Positions 61,739 to 64,000 of a DNA stretch of 64,000 bases are shown here, piece after piece (position 1 is the stretch's first letter; every line of letters starts with the position of its first letter). The notes below the pieces were generated by a model. The model was not told where the DNA came from. It searched no databases and was given only the letters and a program-made list of their open reading frames with translations. Made by a program: the position numbers and the translations under genes. This DNA is from Halobacterium jilantaiense (lineage in GTDB: Archaea; Halobacteriota; Halobacteria; Halobacteriales; Halobacteriaceae): positions 2,453,393 through 2,517,392 of the forward strand of contig NZ_FOJA01000001.1 in the NCBI RefSeq assembly GCF_900110535.1, given 5' to 3'.

Positions 61739-61759
61739 GCGGGGAGCGAAGCGACCCGC
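61739..61759 (+). repeat. array hairpin 2
   Basis: Stem GCGGG/CCCGC, loop GAGCGAAGCGA. Inner pair G:C, then C:G and triloop GAA. Confidence 0.75.
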
Positions 61760-61766
61760 GGAGCGT

Positions 61767-61789
61767 GGGGACGACCGGAGGGAGTCCCC
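61767..61789 (+). repeat. array hairpin 3
   Basis: Stem GGGGAC/GTCCCC, loop GACCGGAGGGA. Inner pair C:G, then C:G and triloop GGA. Confidence 0.78.
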
Positions 61790-61800
61790 CGGATGGTCGA

Positions 61801-61821
61801 ACGGCGAGCGGAGCGAGCCGT
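61801..61821 (+). repeat. array hairpin 4
   Basis: Stem ACGGC/GCCGT, loop GAGCGGAGCGA. Inner pair G:C, then C:G and triloop GGA. Confidence 0.75.
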
Positions 61822-61829
61822 GAGGAGAG

Positions 61830-61854
61830 CGTGCCCGAACGCAGTGAGGGCACG
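61830..61854 (+). repeat. array hairpin 5
   Basis: Stem CGTGCCC/GGGCACG, loop GAACGCAGTGA. Inner pair A:T, then C:G and triloop GCA. Loop identical to the copy at 3984-4012. Confidence 0.8.
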
Positions 61855-61890
61855 TTATTGTGAGCGGTGACTATCGGGAGCCGCGAACAG

Positions 61891-61915
61891 CGTTCCCGAG
61901 CGAAGTGAGGGAACG
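61891..61915 (+). repeat. array hairpin 6
   Basis: Stem CGTTCCC/GGGAACG, the same as hairpin 1, with loop GAGCGAAGTGA. Inner pair G.T wobble, then C:G and triloop GAA. Confidence 0.8.
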
Positions 61916-61981
61916 TGGCAGCCCATTCGTGAGCCGGCAGTCGCCCCCACAGTTTTGCGGCGGCCTCGCGTAGTTGTCAGT

Positions 61982-62428
61982 ATGAGTCACACGAGAGGCG
62001 TTCACCTGGACGCCGAGGAGCGCGACGCGTTCCTGGGTGCCGGTGGCACTGGCGTGGTCTCGTTCGCGGACGCGAGCGGGCCGCCGCACTCGATTCCGGT
62101 CTCGTACGGGTACGACGACGACACGGAGTCGTTCTTCTTCCGGCTCGCGTACCACGCGGACACGGAGAAGCCCGACCCCGAGGACGCCGCGGTGTCGTTC
62201 GTCGTGTACGGGGAGACCGACGAGGGGTGGCGCAGCGTAGTGGCGAAAGGCGACCTGGAGTCGACCGACGAGGACGCCGTCTCGACGTCGGCGCTGGAGG
62301 CGCTCCGGCGCGTGGACATCCCGCTCGTGGACGTCTTCGAGCGGGCACCCGTGGAGACGGATTTCGAGTTCTTCCGGCTGCAGCCGACCGAGTTCACGGG
62401 ACGGAAGGAGGCACCCCCCGACGAGTGA
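61982..62428 (+). CDS. PPOX-fold flavin/nucleotide-binding protein
   Basis: A 148-residue protein of the pyridoxamine 5'-phosphate oxidase-like split-barrel fold. The start 'MSHTRGVHLDAEERDAFL' follows a TTTT promoter element by about 26 bases. 'GTGVVSFADASGPPHSIPVSYGYDDDTESFFFRLAY' forms the core beta hairpins, and 'VSFVVYGETDEGWRSVVAKGDLE' is the second half. These proteins bind FMN or F420 and include reductases and heme-related enzymes. No neighbour indicates the cofactor. Confidence 0.88.
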   Translation: MSHTRGVHLDAEERDAFLGAGGTGVVSFADASGPPHSIPVSYGYDDDTESFFFRLAYHADTEKPDPEDAAVSFVVYGETDEGWRSVVAKGDLESTDEDAVSTSALEALRRVDIPLVDVFERAPVETDFEFFRLQPTEFTGRKEAPPDE

Positions 62429-62522
62429 CGCGCCGGGCGACCGCCGCGGGGAGCGAGCGCGACTCGCCGAAATCGGGGCCGGACGCCACACGAGTTTTCC
62501 AGATTGGTCGCGTACGTCCGGT

Positions 62523-63605
62523 ATGTCCGTACTGTCCGACGCGACCGGGTTCGGCGAGCGCGTCTTCTCGGAGTTCTCCGAGAAGAACGTCCCGTTCATG
62601 GCGGCGGGGCTCGCGTACAACGCCTTCGTCTCGCTCGCGCCGCTGCTCGTCGTGTTGTTCCTCGTGGTGTCAGTCGTGGGCGGCGGCCTCGAGGACCGCG
62701 TCGTGACGGCCAGCGGGACGTGGCTGCCCGGCCCCATCGCGGACGTCGTCCAGCAGGTGTTCCAGGGCGACGCCGCAGGCGGGACCGCCTCCGTCGTCGG
62801 TCTCGTCGTGGTGCTGTGGGGGACGCTGAAGATTTTCCGCGGGCTGGACACCGCGTTCTCGGAGATCTACGAGACGACCGGCGAGAGCAGCTTCGTGGAC
62901 ACGCTGAAGGACGGCGTCGTCGTGTTCGTCGCGCTGGTCGCTGCAGTCGTCGTCACGGTCGGTGCGGCTGCCGTCTTCGCGGCGTTCTCCGAGACGGTGC
63001 CGTACGTCGACGCGCTGACGCCGCTGGTGCTGGTCGCGGGGCTCGTCCTCGCGTTCTACCCGATGTTCTACGTCTTCCCCGACGTGGACCTCGGCTGGCG
63101 CAGCGTGCTGCCGGGCGTGCTGTTCGCGGCGGTCGGCTGGGCGGCGTTCCAGGCGCTCTTCCAGGTGTACCTCGCGTTCAGCGACCCGACCGCGGGGAGC
63201 TTCTTCGGCGGCGTCGTCATCGTCGTCACGTACCTCTACTTCTCGGCGTTCGTGTTGCTGCTGGGCGCGGTCGTCAACGCCGTGGTCGGGAACTACTCCT
63301 CGGGGACACCCGGCGGTGTCGGCGGCGGTGCGGTGGGGTACGACACGGACGTCGACGACTCGATGCGCGGCGACCGACTGGCGAAGTACCTCCAGGACCT
63401 CCGCGAGGACATCACGGGCCACTACCGGGGGATGCGGCCGCGCACGGACGGCCTGCCGCGCCGCGAGCGCCCCGGCGGTGACGTCGACGTCATCGAACAG
63501 CACAGCGAGGACGCCGACGGGGAGACCCGGCGCGTCACCCTCACGTGGCAGGCGTCCGGTGACGACAAGAAGTCGGGCGACGCAGCCGATTCGGGGGTGC
63601 GCTGA
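62523..63605 (+). CDS. YihY/BrkB-family inner-membrane protein
   Basis: A 360-residue protein with six helices (~25-55, 90-115, 140-165, 170-195, 200-235 and 240-265). 'FMAAGLAYNAFVSLAPLLVVLFLV' and 'PVLPGVLFAAVGW'-like 'SVLPGVLFAAVGWAAFQALFQVYLAF' are the family's signature regions. The C-terminal ~95 residues are soluble, acidic and variable. YihY/BrkB proteins are conserved but their function is unsettled. It may be cotranscribed with the following acetyltransferase gene, 12 bases away. Confidence 0.92.
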   Translation: MSVLSDATGFGERVFSEFSEKNVPFMAAGLAYNAFVSLAPLLVVLFLVVSVVGGGLEDRVVTASGTWLPGPIADVVQQVFQGDAAGGTASVVGLVVVLWGTLKIFRGLDTAFSEIYETTGESSFVDTLKDGVVVFVALVAAVVVTVGAAAVFAAFSETVPYVDALTPLVLVAGLVLAFYPMFYVFPDVDLGWRSVLPGVLFAAVGWAAFQALFQVYLAFSDPTAGSFFGGVVIVVTYLYFSAFVLLLGAVVNAVVGNYSSGTPGGVGGGAVGYDTDVDDSMRGDRLAKYLQDLREDITGHYRGMRPRTDGLPRRERPGGDVDVIEQHSEDADGETRRVTLTWQASGDDKKSGDAADSGVR

Positions 63606-63617
63606 CCGGGGCCAACG

Positions 63618-64000
63618 ATGACTGGTGACTCACACCCCGACCCCGGATTCCCCGAGGTCCTCACTACGCAACGCCTGCGTCTGGAGCGCTGCTGCCGCGA
63701 GAACGTTCCCGTCCTGGAGCTCTATCGCGCGGCCTCCGACCGGAATCCGCACATCGACGCGGTGACCGAACACCTCACCTGGGAGCCACACGAGTCGGTG
63801 CAGGCCTCGCGGGAGACGCTCGCGCACTTCGAGCAGACCTGGGCGGACGGCGACATCGCGACGTACGCCGTCCGACCGAAGGCGTCGGAGCCGACGCCGG
63901 ACTCCCTGACGGGGTCGCTCGACGGCGAGCGCGGCGTCCTCGCGGGCACCTGCGCGCTGACCTGCGACTGGGCTGCGGACTGCGCGACGCTCGGCGTCTG
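63618..64000 (+). CDS. GNAT-type N-acetyltransferase, 5' part (cut by the window end)
   Basis: The frame from 'MTGDSHPDPGFPEVLTTQRLRLERC' runs off the right edge with no stop. The opening 'LTTQRLRLERCCRENVPVLELYRA' and the spacing to 'TYAVRP...GVLAGTCALTCDW' match RimJ/RimL-type acetyltransferases, in which the acetyl-CoA pyrophosphate loop would lie just beyond the cut. The substrate, possibly a protein N-terminus or an amino compound, is not identifiable. Confidence 0.8.
   Translation, partial: MTGDSHPDPGFPEVLTTQRLRLERCCRENVPVLELYRAASDRNPHIDAVTEHLTWEPHESVQASRETLAHFEQTWADGDIATYAVRPKASEPTPDSLTGSLDGERGVLAGTCALTCDWAADCATLGV

Larger units (their letters stand above)
61664..61981. other. intergenic array of GANCGNAGNGA hairpins
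   Basis: 318 bases between the divergent rfcL and PPOX-fold genes, almost filled by six hairpins, given as separate entries. The PPOX gene promoter (TTTT at 61953-61956) lies after the last hairpin; rfcL has no clear box between its start and the first hairpin at 61707. No ORF is plausible. Confidence 0.85.

Noticed and set aside
61707-61915. CRISPR-like array
   Set aside because: The repeated units are hairpins with different stems and a conserved loop, spaced irregularly; there are no identical direct repeats with unique spacers and no cas genes.
60227-61981. Replication origin near rfcL
   Set aside because: There is no Orc1/Cdc6 gene, no ORB-like repeats and no AT-rich unwinding element; the hairpin array does not resemble known haloarchaeal origins.

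Overview
The window is a contiguous stretch of a haloarchaeal chromosome (class Halobacteria, possibly Halobacterium or a close relative). The G+C content is very high, with GC-ending codons throughout. The proteins are rich in Asp and Glu. Many genes begin directly at, or within a few bases of, the expected transcript start, about 25-30 bases after a TTTAT/TTTTA-like TATA box. Tat-type lipoprotein signals, a PGF-CTERM sorting signal, CetZ, HerA/NurA, aIF1, RfcL, an archaeal HMG-CoA reductase and an intron-containing tRNA-Met all fit. I see no prophage, no intact insertion sequence, no CRISPR array and no replication-initiator gene. The window reads as core genome with a few small accessory pieces.

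Layout. 1-9.9 kb: membrane proteins, a CDF metal exporter, HIT hydrolase, small zinc ribbons, methionine aminopeptidase, isoaspartyl peptidase/asparaginase, CetZ, isocitrate dehydrogenase, aIF1-like factor, cupin, a zinc-ribbon/winged-helix protein. 9.9-15.5 kb: HMG-CoA reductase divergent from a two-gene thiamine-binding operon, then a lipoprotein and an amidohydrolase. 15.6-22 kb: nadABC (aspartate to nicotinate mononucleotide), a TrmB-like regulator, an SMR pump and phosphoglycerate mutase. 22-28.6 kb: NurA nuclease, an ABC transporter pair and HerA helicase. 28.6-35.8 kb: three Usp-type proteins, one paired with an amino-acid permease; a four-CBS protein with a ribosome-hibernation-like tail; a one-domain lycopene-cyclase-like protein; and a two-gene cell-surface module. 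35.8-44.2 kb: sulfatase, GH15 glycosidase, tRNA-Val, a lipoprotein and the trpDFEG operon. 44.2-50.2 kb: B12-dependent ribonucleotide reductase, a zinc-finger microprotein, a VTT-domain protein, two poorly known haloarchaeal proteins and the split tRNA-Met. 50.2-64 kb: aldo/keto reductase, DMT exporter, CBS protein, RNase HI, malic enzyme, heme A synthase, a polar amino-acid ABC operon, RfcL, a PPOX-fold protein, a YihY/BrkB protein and a truncated acetyltransferase.

The most unusual signal is not a gene. It is a family of short hairpins with an invariant 11-base loop, GA-N-CG-N-AG-N-GA. Inside the loop the two flanking N bases pair with each other and covary, giving stem, tandem G.A, two base pairs and a GNA triloop. 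Six copies sit in tandem between rfcL and a PPOX gene. One copy supplies the stop codon of the asparaginase gene, two lie in frame inside phosphoglycerate mutase, and a variant caps a long rod-like inverted repeat at about 22.1 kb. Other points worth checking are three GTACA boxes phased by 10 and 20 bases in front of trpD, palindromes over the nadA and thiamine-operon promoters, a 17-codon upstream ORF coupled to nrdJ, and the CBS/hibernation-factor fusion.
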